This document shows, piece after piece, positions 56,917-64,000 of a stretch of 64,000 nucleotides of DNA. Under the pieces are notes generated by a model that saw nothing but the letters and a program-made list of their open reading frames with translations, made no database searches and was not told where the DNA came from. How positions within the stretch are numbered: position 1 is the first letter of the stretch; the number at the start of each line of letters is the position of its first letter. The translations under genes were made by a program, and so were the position numbers. This stretch comes from Novosphingobium sp. KA1 (GTDB lineage Bacteria; Pseudomonadota; Alphaproteobacteria; Sphingomonadales; Sphingomonadaceae). The stretch spans positions 62,001 through 126,000 of the forward strand of contig NZ_CP021249.1 of assembly GCF_017309955.1 (NCBI RefSeq), in the 5' to 3' direction.

Positions 56917-58182
56917 ATGGTGGCTGATATCGTTATTGTCGGAGCCGGGCATGGTGGGGCGCAGTGCGCCATCGCGCTGCGGCAGGCCGGGTTCGAAGGC
57001 ACTGTGACGATTGTCGGTCGCGAGTGCGAACCGCCCTACGAACGCCCACCGCTCTCCAAGGAATACTTCGCCCGCGAGAAGACCTTCGACCGGCTCTACA
57101 TCCGCCCGCCGCAGTTCTGGGAGGAGAAAGGCGTTCGCCTGATGCTCGGCATCGAAGTGACGGCGATCGATCCGGCGTCGAAGCAGCTTACCCTCTCGGA
57201 CGGCTCCAGCTTCGGCTATGGCAAGCTCGTCTGGGCGACCGGCGGCGATCCGCGCAAGCTGCCCGTTCCCGGCGGGAGCCTTTCCGGTGTCCACGGCGTG
57301 CGCACCCGCGAAGACTGCGACACGCTGATGGGCGAGATCGACGGAGGAGTGAAAAACATCTGCGTGATCGGCGGCGGCTACATCGGGCTTGAGGCAGCAG
57401 CCGTGCTCACCAAAATGGGGTGCAAGGTCACTTTGCTCGAGGCTCTCCCCCGTGTGCTTGCGCGCGTTGCCGGGCCGGAGCTGTCGGCCTTCTACGAAAA
57501 AGAACACCGCGACCACGGTGTTGACCTGCGGACCGGCGCAACCGTTGAAGCGCTTGAGGGTGAAGGGCGCGTTACCGGAGTCAGGCTGGGTGACGGCTCG
57601 GTGCTTCCCGCCGATGCAGTAATCGTCGGCATCGGCATCGTGCCTGCCGTCGCACCGCTGATCGCAGCCGGAGCAGCAGGCGGCAATGGCGTGGACGTCG
57701 ACGAGTACTGCCGTACCTCGCTCCCCGATATCTATGCCATCGGTGATTGTGCCGCCTTCGCCTGTGATTTTGCCGACGGAAAAGTGATGCGCATCGAATC
57801 GGTGCAGAATGCCAACGATCAGGCAACCTGCGTTGCCAAGGCCATCTGCGGCGACGAGAAGCCCTATCATGCCTTCCCGTGGTTCTGGTCCAACCAGTAC
57901 GATCTGCGCCTGCAAACCGCCGGACTCTCGGTCGGCTATGACCAGACCGTGGTGCGGGGATCCCCCGACGCGCGGGCGTTTTCGGTAGTTTATCTTAAGG
58001 GCGGGAAAGTGATCGCGCTCGACTGCGTCAATATGGTCAAGGACTATGTTCAGGGCAGGAAGCTGGTGGAAGCAGGTGTTTCGCCAAACCAGCAACGCCT
58101 GGGCGACGTGAGCGTAGCGCTCAAGGAGCTTTTACCCATCCAAGGCGACACACACTTGCGGAACGGCGGAGCCGCTGTTTGA
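56917..58182 (+). CDS. FAD-dependent ferredoxin reductase, second copy
   Basis: A 421-residue paralogue of the reductase at 27574-28797, with the same FAD ([20 protein letters not shown]), NAD ([15 protein letters not shown]) and second FAD ([11 protein letters not shown]) motifs and the [20 protein letters not shown] block. It has a slightly longer C-terminus. It would pass NADH electrons to a [2Fe-2S] ferredoxin. No ferredoxin or oxygenase gene lies next to it, so its partner may be the ferredoxin at 27180 or be encoded elsewhere, for instance a Rieske O-demethylase feeding protocatechuate. Confidence 0.93.
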   Translation: MVADIVIVGAGHGGAQCAIALRQAGFEGTVTIVGRECEPPYERPPLSKEYFAREKTFDRLYIRPPQFWEEKGVRLMLGIEVTAIDPASKQLTLSDGSSFGYGKLVWATGGDPRKLPVPGGSLSGVHGVRTREDCDTLMGEIDGGVKNICVIGGGYIGLEAAAVLTKMGCKVTLLEALPRVLARVAGPELSAFYEKEHRDHGVDLRTGATVEALEGEGRVTGVRLGDGSVLPADAVIVGIGIVPAVAPLIAAGAAGGNGVDVDEYCRTSLPDIYAIGDCAAFACDFADGKVMRIESVQNANDQATCVAKAICGDEKPYHAFPWFWSNQYDLRLQTAGLSVGYDQTVVRGSPDARAFSVVYLKGGKVIALDCVNMVKDYVQGRKLVEAGVSPNQQRLGDVSVALKELLPIQGDTHLRNGGAAV

Positions 58183-58338
58183 TGTTGCCCGGTGGGTTTC
58201 TTCCGCAGCAGGTAACGTGAGACGGCATGAACGAACCGGTCGCGCTCGCGGCAACGTGAGTTGACGCCGCCCGATATCTTTGATTGATTGATTGCGCGCT
58301 TTCCCGACTGCCAGCCCGCCTCGAGGAGGCGAATAGTA

Positions 58339-59145
58339 ATGCTGGATTTTTTTAGAGTACTCGCGTTGGTAGCTCTAGCGACTATTACGTCAGCACAAGC
58401 GCGTGAGGCTGAGTTGACGCGCTTTGGGCGAGCGACAAGCACAGGTGCGACCATGGTCGCGAGCGAAATCGAGTTTCAGAGTCTTGAGGTGGTGCCCAAG
58501 GGCCGCATACCTATTCTTCAGGATATTTCTTTGCTTCCACTAACAGCTTCAAGATCGCCAGCATTCAATTTGGAACCATGCATGCATGATGGATATACTC
58601 GTGCATGGTGGCTCTCGCCCGAGGCCGAAGCGCGCCGCGCAGCGTACTTCGATACGGTAGCGCGCATAGCATGTAATCACGGCCTGCCCACCCGCTTGCT
58701 CGACGCCGTCATAGCTCAGGAGTCAAGTTATGACTTCCTTGCCTTGAGCCGTGCCGGAGCGATGGGTATGATGCAGATCATGCCGGGTACTGCACGTCAG
58801 CTGGGGTTGTCGAATCCGTGGGAGCCAGTTGCGAACATGGTGGCGGGTGCTCGCTATCTTCGTGAGCAACTCGACCGTTTCGGGCGTATCGACCTGGCCC
58901 TTGCAGCTTACAATGCTGGCCCGGAACGCCGTGCGCTGCGCTATGGCCGCATCCCCGCGATCCCAGAAACCCAGCACTACGTGCGCACGATCCTCACCAA
59001 CTGGGGCCGCCTGATCGAGCTGGATCAGGCCAACATGCGCGAACCCGACCGAGGCGAACTCGCGATGATCGCCGTCCGCGCCTCGGGCTACCGCGACGTC
59101 GAACTCATTCGCTACGACGGGTTGAACGCATCGAACCCAATGTAG
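58339..59145 (+). CDS. lytic transglycosylase, VirB1/TraB-region type
   Basis: A 268-residue exported SLT-domain enzyme that opens peptidoglycan for the transfer apparatus. A signal peptide (VLALVALATITSAQA) is followed by a linker and the transglycosylase domain, with catalytic Glu128 in IAQESSYDF, then AGAMGMMQIMPGTARQLG, AGARYLREQLDRF and AYNAGPERRA. I start at ATG 58339, after GAGGAGG; the frame extends upstream to 58288. It opens the conjugation region and overlaps the tail of the opposite-strand gene at 59112. Confidence 0.9.
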   Translation: MLDFFRVLALVALATITSAQAREAELTRFGRATSTGATMVASEIEFQSLEVVPKGRIPILQDISLLPLTASRSPAFNLEPCMHDGYTRAWWLSPEAEARRAAYFDTVARIACNHGLPTRLLDAVIAQESSYDFLALSRAGAMGMMQIMPGTARQLGLSNPWEPVANMVAGARYLREQLDRFGRIDLALAAYNAGPERRALRYGRIPAIPETQHYVRTILTNWGRLIELDQANMREPDRGELAMIAVRASGYRDVELIRYDGLNASNPM

Positions 59146-59387
59146 TGTGCGTAGAGCAAGGCTATCCCCATGATGCACGGAAACCCGCTGAGGTAATTCA
59201 GCTGGAACCGCAGCCAGAGGCGCGGGAACCAGATCGCTTTCTGCTTCCATGTGTCGGTCGGCAGGCCGATCGCGCCTGATTGAAGCTCGATAATTGTGCG
59301 CAGGAGCGCACAGGTCGCGCAGATTCCGGCGAGCAGGCCAACGGCGGCATAGAGCTGGGTCCAGGCCGCGAGCGCTTCAGGGCGCAT
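59112..59387 (-). CDS. small membrane protein, unknown function
   Basis: A 91-residue protein with two hydrophobic segments, LYAAVGLLAGICATCALL and GFPCIMGIALLYAHYIGF, separated by a short loop with WKQKAIWFPRLWLRF. I do not recognise the family. It overlaps the end of the transglycosylase by 34 bp tail to tail and lies 29 bp downstream of the HTH-protein gene, so the two may form a minus-strand pair within the plasmid transfer region. Confidence 0.55.
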   Translation of the reverse strand: MRPEALAAWTQLYAAVGLLAGICATCALLRTIIELQSGAIGLPTDTWKQKAIWFPRLWLRFQLNYLSGFPCIMGIALLYAHYIGFDAFNPS

Positions 59388-59416
59388 GACACTCTGCTGC
59401 GCGAGCCCTCCTCACA

Positions 59417-59938
59417 TCACGCCTGCAACGTCCGGTCGTGCTCCATCACCCGCTCTTGGTGGGAGAGGAGCATGTCATAGGCCCGGCCCAGCGCTTCATG
59501 GATGATGGGTGGGCGCAGGGTCACCTGGATTTCGCCGCGCCGGCGCGTCAGGATTTCGCAGTAGAACCCTTTCATCGCCTCGCAGATGAGGAAGACCTCG
59601 GGGTCGTCATAGGCGGTGTGATCGTGCAAAAAGGTCACGCAAAACTTGGCGCGCACGCAATCGATATCGAGAGCCTCGAACAGGCGGTCGCGCAGGTCAT
59701 CTTTGAGCGCCACCTTCTTGCGGATCACCTTGTGAAGACGCGGGCGAGCGATCTCGAGGCGATCGGCCAGATGAGCAAGAGGCAAGCCCTGCTTGCCCGC
59801 TTCGGCATCGATCAGACGCTTGTATTGCTCCTGCTCGGAGAGGCGCGGCGCAGCCTGTCCAAAGCAGAATACCGAGTCGCCCAAGGATGCTGGCTTCGGG
59901 CAGAAAACGGTCTCGGGTGTGACAGTGCTGTGCGGCAT
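59417..59938 (-). CDS. helix-turn-helix plasmid protein
   Basis: About 173 residues from ATG 59938, which has AAGGGG upstream; the frame is open to 59998. An HTH-like segment is QGLPLAHLADRLEIARPRLH, which resembles Cro/C1-type DNA-binding proteins. The C-terminal part (VFLICEAMKGFYCEILTRRR) is not recognised. Its place between the transglycosylase and tra genes, on the opposite strand, suits a regulator of transfer genes. Confidence 0.65.
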   Translation of the reverse strand: MPHSTVTPETVFCPKPASLGDSVFCFGQAAPRLSEQEQYKRLIDAEAGKQGLPLAHLADRLEIARPRLHKVIRKKVALKDDLRDRLFEALDIDCVRAKFCVTFLHDHTAYDDPEVFLICEAMKGFYCEILTRRRGEIQVTLRPPIIHEALGRAYDMLLSHQERVMEHDRTLQA

Positions 59939-60027
59939 GGCTCGCCCCTTTCGGGACAATCGCTCTATGGGATACCATAGAGTGTCAAGTGTTTGCATTG
60001 CCGATTAAGGCAATTCCCATAGCGTTT

Positions 60028-60387
60028 TCAGATCAAGTGTCCGGGCTTTGTCAGGTGCACAATAAAGGGAATGACAGCCTTGTCCTTCACTGGCTTGCCG
60101 CTGATCTGCGCGATTCTTCGGCGCACGGCGTTATAATCGTCAAGCCACTCGGGACCCACTTCAAGCCAAACCTTGATTTGCCCGTCGATTGGATGCTGAG
60201 CGAGGAATCCGTCCAGGTCTTCGCGCGCGATCTCCATCGAACTGGCGCGCGAGCAGGCGTGCTGGACAGTTGCACGCAAGCTCTGGAATTTAGCGGTTTT
60301 CTTGGAAAAGTCACACATGGCGTCGGCCAGAAGTGCGAAGCAATTCTGGCTTATGAGCATCCGGATATTGCGTGTTCCGCTAGCCAT
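60028..60387 (-). CDS. hypothetical plasmid protein
   Basis: About 119 residues if started at the ATG at 60387; an ATG at 60606 would extend it over the AT-rich tra promoter region with unnatural composition. Readable segments are KTAKFQSLRATVQHACSRAS, then FLAQHPIDGQIKVWLEVGPE and WLDDYNAVRRRIAQISGKPV. No family was recognised. Located just upstream of and divergent from traA. Confidence 0.5.
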   Translation of the reverse strand: MASGTRNIRMLISQNCFALLADAMCDFSKKTAKFQSLRATVQHACSRASSMEIAREDLDGFLAQHPIDGQIKVWLEVGPEWLDDYNAVRRRIAQISGKPVKDKAVIPFIVHLTKPGHLI

Positions 60388-60731
60388 CGAGTTTGCGCCG
60401 GGTGTTCCATGATCTGCGCGATCATGACCCAGAATCGTTAATTTTCCGAATCGCGAGGTGACTGGCCGATTCGCGCGGGCTAGTTTCGATCCAGGCAATG
60501 GCGGTTGCCTGCCCAGGTGACAGCTGCACGCAAGTGGAACTTCGGTATTCCGAAATGGAACCTCTCGATTTCCCAAATGGAAAACCAATAGCCGTCCCGA
60601 ATCCATCTAGAGGAATGATGACGATTCGCGCATCGGAAGAAACCCTTCCTTAATTGCGACCAGATGCTCGCCCCTGTTCTTTGAACCTGCCCGGGGATGA
60701 CGTGGGCGGTTTCAAAGAAGGAAGCATTGCG

Positions 60732-61046
60732 ATGAAAAATTGGTTCAAGGGGAAGGGCGCAGGTATCGCCCAGGGCGCGGCGGTGGCGGCGCTGGGTCTG
60801 GCCTTCGGCAGCGAGGTGGCGATGGCCGGCGCCGACACCACGTTCAACACGGCGCTCACCGCGTTCACCGGCTTTCTCGAAGGCTCGGGCGGCAAGATCA
60901 TCACGGTGCTCAGCCTGGCGGGCGGCATCGTCGGGCTCGCCTCGGGCCGCTTCAGCCTGGCCCAGGTCGCGATCCCCGTCGGGGTCGGGGTGGGCGCCGG
61001 CACCGGCGTTCCCATCGTCACCGCCGCGGTCACCGCGACCATCTGA
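60732..61046 (+). CDS. traA: TraA-like F-type pilin precursor
   Basis: A 104-residue prepilin for the conjugative pilus. A charged N-terminus (MKNWFKGKGAGIAQGAAVAA) is followed by a long leader ending AMAGADTT, where signal peptidase could cut. Two hydrophobic segments in the mature part follow (IITVLSLAGGIVGLASG and VAIPVGVGVGAGTGVPIVTA). First gene of the traALEKB order. I chose ATG 60732 after an AGGAAG site; the frame is open to 60654. Confidence 0.82.
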   Translation: MKNWFKGKGAGIAQGAAVAALGLAFGSEVAMAGADTTFNTALTAFTGFLEGSGGKIITVLSLAGGIVGLASGRFSLAQVAIPVGVGVGAGTGVPIVTAAVTATI

Positions 61047-61108
61047 CCATTCGTTCGTCCGGCGCAGGCCTCAGCGCCTGACCGGATCCTTGGAGGGTGG
61101 TGTCTGTC

Positions 61109-61393
61109 ATGCAGCGATACACGGTCCCGGCGCATCTCGATGATCCCGAACTGATCGGCTTTTGGACTCTCGATGAGTTCATCGCGATGATCGTGCCCTT
61201 CGCCTGGGGCGTCCTGTCTCAACATATTCTGATTGGGCTCTTAACAAGCGTGCTGGCCTGGTGGGGATTGCGCAAGTTGAAGGCGGGACGCGCGGTCTCG
61301 TGGATCATCCACACGGCCTACTGGTATCTGCCGGGCTCGTTCATGGGCCTCAAGGCAACGCCGCCCTCCCACCTTCGCGTGATGGCGGGCTGA
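61109..61393 (+). CDS. traL: TraL type IV secretion/pilus assembly protein
   Basis: A 94-residue TraL-family protein with the characteristic N-terminus RYTVPAHLDDPELIGFWTLD and two membrane segments (IAMIVPFAWGVLSQHILIGL region). It is needed for F-pilus assembly in the inner membrane. GGAGGG lies 12 bases before the ATG at 61109; an in-frame GTG at 61097 is less likely. Followed 1 bp later by traE. Confidence 0.88.
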   Translation: MQRYTVPAHLDDPELIGFWTLDEFIAMIVPFAWGVLSQHILIGLLTSVLAWWGLRKLKAGRAVSWIIHTAYWYLPGSFMGLKATPPSHLRVMAG

Positions 61394-61394
61394 C

Positions 61395-62000
61395 ATGGAT
61401 CTCTCGATTTCGCATGCCCAGGCGCAGCGTCTCTTGAAGCAGCGCAACCTGCTCGCGATCGGCTGCGCCGCGCTGTTCGGGGTCTCGGTGCTGCTGACGC
61501 TCACTGCGGCAAACCGCGAGCGCGAAGTGGTGCTGCAGCCGGTGCTGGCAAGGCCGCTGACGCTCTCCTCTTCGCACATCGACAAGGATTACCTCGAGTT
61601 CGTCACCCGCGATGCGGCGCTGCTCACGCTCAACCGCTCGCCATCGAACCTCCAGTACTGGATGGATTCGATCCTCGAGATCACCGATCCCAGGACCCAC
61701 GGCCGGATGAAGGCCGAGCTGATGAAGGTGTTTAGCGAGCAGAACGGCTCGAACGTCTCGCAATACTTCACCATCGAAAAACTCACCGTCGACCCGGAAG
61801 GCCTGACCAGCGAGGTAAACGGCATCCTCCATACCGTCGTCGGCTCGAAGGAAGTGACCGACGAGGCGCGGACCTTCCGCTTCGTGTGGTCCTACTCGGG
61901 CGTGAGCCTGAAGCTCGCCGGGTTTGGCCAGGTCACTGACAAAGGCGCGAATGGCAAGGACGCGGATCGCCAGAACACCGCCGGGAGGGAAGACGCATGA
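61395..62000 (+). CDS. traE: TraE type IV secretion protein (VirB5/8-like)
   Basis: A 201-residue TraE. One N-terminal membrane anchor (LLAIGCAALFGVSVLLTLTA) is followed by a periplasmic domain, with typical blocks SSSHIDKDYLEFVTRDAALL, LNRSPSNLQYWMDSILEITD and FRFVWSYSGVSLKLAGF. It takes part in the inner-membrane assembly of the F-type T4SS. Its stop overlaps the start of traK (ATGA). Confidence 0.9.
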   Translation: MDLSISHAQAQRLLKQRNLLAIGCAALFGVSVLLTLTAANREREVVLQPVLARPLTLSSSHIDKDYLEFVTRDAALLTLNRSPSNLQYWMDSILEITDPRTHGRMKAELMKVFSEQNGSNVSQYFTIEKLTVDPEGLTSEVNGILHTVVGSKEVTDEARTFRFVWSYSGVSLKLAGFGQVTDKGANGKDADRQNTAGREDA

Positions 62001-62821
62001 CGATAGCTCTCGCCCTGAGCCTGCCGGCCTGCGCGATTGGCGCGGGCGCCATGCTCGCCGGACAGCCTTTCGCCACCCTTGGCAGACCCATCGGCGCCGC
62101 GCTGATCGCCCTGGGAGCGCTCGGCCTCGCAACGCCTGCGCTTGCCGACCAGAACGTGATGGCGGCCGACAACGGCACGGTTCCCTGCGTCGCCTCGGCC
62201 AAGGACCTCACCCGGATCAGCCTTGCGGGCGACCAGTTCGCCTCGGTCTCGAAAATCACCACCGGCAACCCGGCCGAAGATTTCAAGATCGTCAACGAGC
62301 CAGTACGCGGCGACATCTATATCTCGGTGCCCGACGGCTTCCCGCGGACCTCGCTCTCGTTCTTCGGCACCACGCGCAAGGGCTTCGTCTACAAGTTCGT
62401 CTGCCAGGTACGCGGCACCGAGGCCGAGCAGGTGTTCATCGCCAATGCCGCGATTACCAGCGATCGCGCCCGCGACTGGGAGGTGCAGAGCTCGCCCGAG
62501 GATGCCGCAGTGCGGCTTGCCCAGGCGATGTACCGCGGCGAAGCGATCGACGGCTTCGACATGCGCTCGACGGTTCTCGAACCGGTCATGGTCGGACGCC
62601 TCCAGGTCCAGCAGGTCGGCGAGTATCGCGGCGCGGAGATGAAGGGGCTGGTCCTGCGCGTGCGCAACACCGGGCGGCAGGCGCAAAGTCTTGATGAGAA
62701 CATGCTCGCCGCACGCGGCGCGCTCGCCTTCATGGCGCCGACAAGCGAACTCGCCGCCGGCCAGGAAGCCGCCGTCTACCTCATCCAGTCCAGTGCCAAC
62801 ACGCAGACAGGGGGCCGGTGA
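61997..62821 (+). CDS. traK: TraK type IV secretion outer-membrane complex protein (VirB9-like)
   Basis: A 274-residue exported protein. An N-terminal hydrophobic stretch ends LGLATPALADQNVMAAD, consistent with signal cleavage. Readable blocks are TRISLAGDQFASVSKITTGN, DIYISVPDGFPRTSLSFFGT and RGAEMKGLVLRVRNTGRQAQ, matching TraK secretins of F-type systems. Overlaps traE by 4 bp and traB by one base (TGATG). Confidence 0.88.
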   Translation: MTIALALSLPACAIGAGAMLAGQPFATLGRPIGAALIALGALGLATPALADQNVMAADNGTVPCVASAKDLTRISLAGDQFASVSKITTGNPAEDFKIVNEPVRGDIYISVPDGFPRTSLSFFGTTRKGFVYKFVCQVRGTEAEQVFIANAAITSDRARDWEVQSSPEDAAVRLAQAMYRGEAIDGFDMRSTVLEPVMVGRLQVQQVGEYRGAEMKGLVLRVRNTGRQAQSLDENMLAARGALAFMAPTSELAAGQEAAVYLIQSSANTQTGGR

Positions 62822-64000
62822 TGGACCTGCGCACGCTTTTCCAGAAGAAGCCCAAGTCGCTCGATGCCGGCGAGGGCGCGGACGGCTCGCCGCTCGGCGA
62901 TGCCATGGCGACCAACGAGGCGGTGAAGCGCAAGCAGATGCTGCTGCTCGGCGGCGCGGGCGCGGCCGCGCTTGTCGCCGGCTCGTTCTACATCTTCGAC
63001 GACAAGCCGGGCAAAAGCGGCAAGGCGCTCGAGGAGGAAGTCGAGGGCGTCTCGGTCGACGAGATGGTCAACAAGAACATGGCCGAGAAGGAATGGCGCG
63101 CCCAGTCCGAAGCGCAGATCTCGGCGATGGACACCAACATGCGCGCGCTCGCGGCGCGCGCCGAACGTGCCGACCAACTCGAAGCCCAGCTCGCCCAGCA
63201 GTCGGGCGCCGGCATGCCGCCCGAGACCGAGCGCGTGCTCTCCGCCTACCAGAGCGAGAACGAGCAGCTGCGCGCCGCGCTCGCCGCCGCGCGCCAGTCG
63301 CCGGTGGGTTCCAGTGCGGGTATCAATTCCGGGCCCAATGCACTTTACGGGCGAACCAGTCCGCCAAGCTACCAGGTGGCGGGCGCCCCACGCCTCGCGG
63401 GAATGCCAAACACGCCTGCGGGGCAGGCTGCAGCTTCTGCCGCCGGGCTTCCTATCGCGCGCGGCGGCGAGGTCAGTCTCGTCTCTTTCGGTGAAGGCGC
63501 GACGAGCGGCACTGGAACCCCGGTGCCGAGGGGCAACACGGTCTATACCGACAGCGCCAATTACCTGCCGCCCAATTCAATTGCAGTCGCCAAGGTGATC
63601 GTCGGCGTCGATGCCAATGCCGGGGTCCAGAGCCAGACCGATCCGCTCCCCGTCGTGCTGCGCATCACGGGGCCGGCGCGCTCGGTCTACGACAAGGGGC
63701 GGCTGCTCACGACCAACATCGCCGGCTGCCTCGTCAACGGCGCGGCGCGCGCCGACCTCTCCTCGGAGAAGGTCTATGTGAAGCTCCAGCGCATGACCTG
63801 CCCGCAGCCGGGCGGCCGCTACGCGGTCTCGGACGTCAAGGGCTTCATCGCCTTTGGCGGCAAGACCGGGGTGAGGGGCCGGGTGGTCAGCCGCGAAGGC
63901 GCACTCGTCGGCCAGGCTTTCCTAGCCGGGCTCGCCGGCGGGTTCGGGCGCGGGTTCTCGGCCAACACCAGCTCGGTCCTCCAGGGTGCCAACGTCAACG
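62821..64000 (+). CDS. traB: TraB conjugal transfer protein (VirB10-like), cut by the window end
   Basis: The first 393 residues of TraB are open to the window end. A cytoplasmic N-terminus with one membrane anchor (MLLLGGAGAAALVAGSFYIF) precedes a coiled coil (MDTNMRALAARAERADQLEA) and a Pro/Ala-rich linker. The TrbI/VirB10 beta-barrel domain then begins (PNSIAVAKVIVGVDANAG, PVVLRITGPARS). It would span both membranes and link the TraK/TraV outer ring to the inner complex. The remainder should follow beyond the window. Confidence 0.9.
   Translation, partial: MDLRTLFQKKPKSLDAGEGADGSPLGDAMATNEAVKRKQMLLLGGAGAAALVAGSFYIFDDKPGKSGKALEEEVEGVSVDEMVNKNMAEKEWRAQSEAQISAMDTNMRALAARAERADQLEAQLAQQSGAGMPPETERVLSAYQSENEQLRAALAAARQSPVGSSAGINSGPNALYGRTSPPSYQVAGAPRLAGMPNTPAGQAAASAAGLPIARGGEVSLVSFGEGATSGTGTPVPRGNTVYTDSANYLPPNSIAVAKVIVGVDANAGVQSQTDPLPVVLRITGPARSVYDKGRLLTTNIAGCLVNGAARADLSSEKVYVKLQRMTCPQPGGRYAVSDVKGFIAFGGKTGVRGRVVSREGALVGQAFLAGLAGGFGRGFSANTSSVLQGANVN

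Noticed and set aside
52874..58095. Long minus-strand frames of 444-470 codons opposite lpdA, pdhB and the ferredoxin reductase
   Set aside because: Typical third-position GC shadows. The plus-strand frames carry catalytic motifs and operon spacing.

Overview
The window reads as part of a large, conjugative, catabolic plasmid (or integrated plasmid-like island) of a sphingomonad (Sphingobium/Novosphingobium-type alphaproteobacterium). The grounds are a complete protocatechuate 4,5-cleavage (lig) gene set, an F-type transfer operon start (traA-L-E-K-B) in the sphingomonad plasmid order, high-GC coding sequence, and many Tn3 and IS3 elements. No rRNA, tRNA or CRISPR array was seen.

Layout. 141-4397 is a complete Tn3-family transposon (tnpA, res, tnpR, GNAT passenger) whose right end has cut the first codons off a zinc alcohol dehydrogenase. 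5.4-16.6 kb holds a DUF2147 exported protein, an outer-membrane phospholipase A, a tripartite drug-efflux operon (EmrB/EmrA/NodT-type) with two TetR regulators and matching 16-bp operators, a decayed metallo-beta-lactamase-fold gene and an AraC regulator. 16.7-39.1 kb is a mosaic built round two inverted, apparently identical 2,636-bp copies of an element encoding a large serine recombinase. They sit at the same codons of two different IS3 transposase genes, and the 3' halves of those two IS elements have been exchanged. The 14.9 kb between the copies has therefore inverted. That segment holds a damaged Tn3 transposon with an IS inside its resolvase, a TonB-receptor tail, a ferredoxin and ferredoxin reductase, an IclR regulator, and the hydratase / acetaldehyde dehydrogenase / aldolase trio that finishes meta-cleavage of catechol-type compounds, followed by two SDR enzymes and an alpha/beta hydrolase.

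39.4-58.2 kb is the aromatic-acid core. ligK-ligU-ligI run leftward from the LysR regulator ligR. A second LigB/LigA-like dioxygenase pair is also on the minus strand. A rightward operon carries a DUF1932 dehydrogenase, ligJ, ligA, ligB, an esterase-like hydrolase, ligC and an aldo/keto reductase. Together LigAB, LigC, LigI, LigU, LigJ and LigK convert protocatechuate to pyruvate and oxaloacetate. Directly downstream lies a full pyruvate dehydrogenase complex (E2, E3, E1 alpha, E1 beta), which would take the pyruvate on to acetyl-CoA, and a second ferredoxin reductase. 58.3-64.0 kb begins the conjugation region: a lytic transglycosylase, small plasmid proteins, then TraA, TraL, TraE, TraK and the first part of TraB, which runs off the window.

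The most unusual feature is the recombinase element. Its first gene has no start codon in either integrated copy, but joining the two element ends, as in an excised circle, would put an ATG in frame with it. All readings are from sequence inspection alone; family assignments rest on recognised motifs and gene order.
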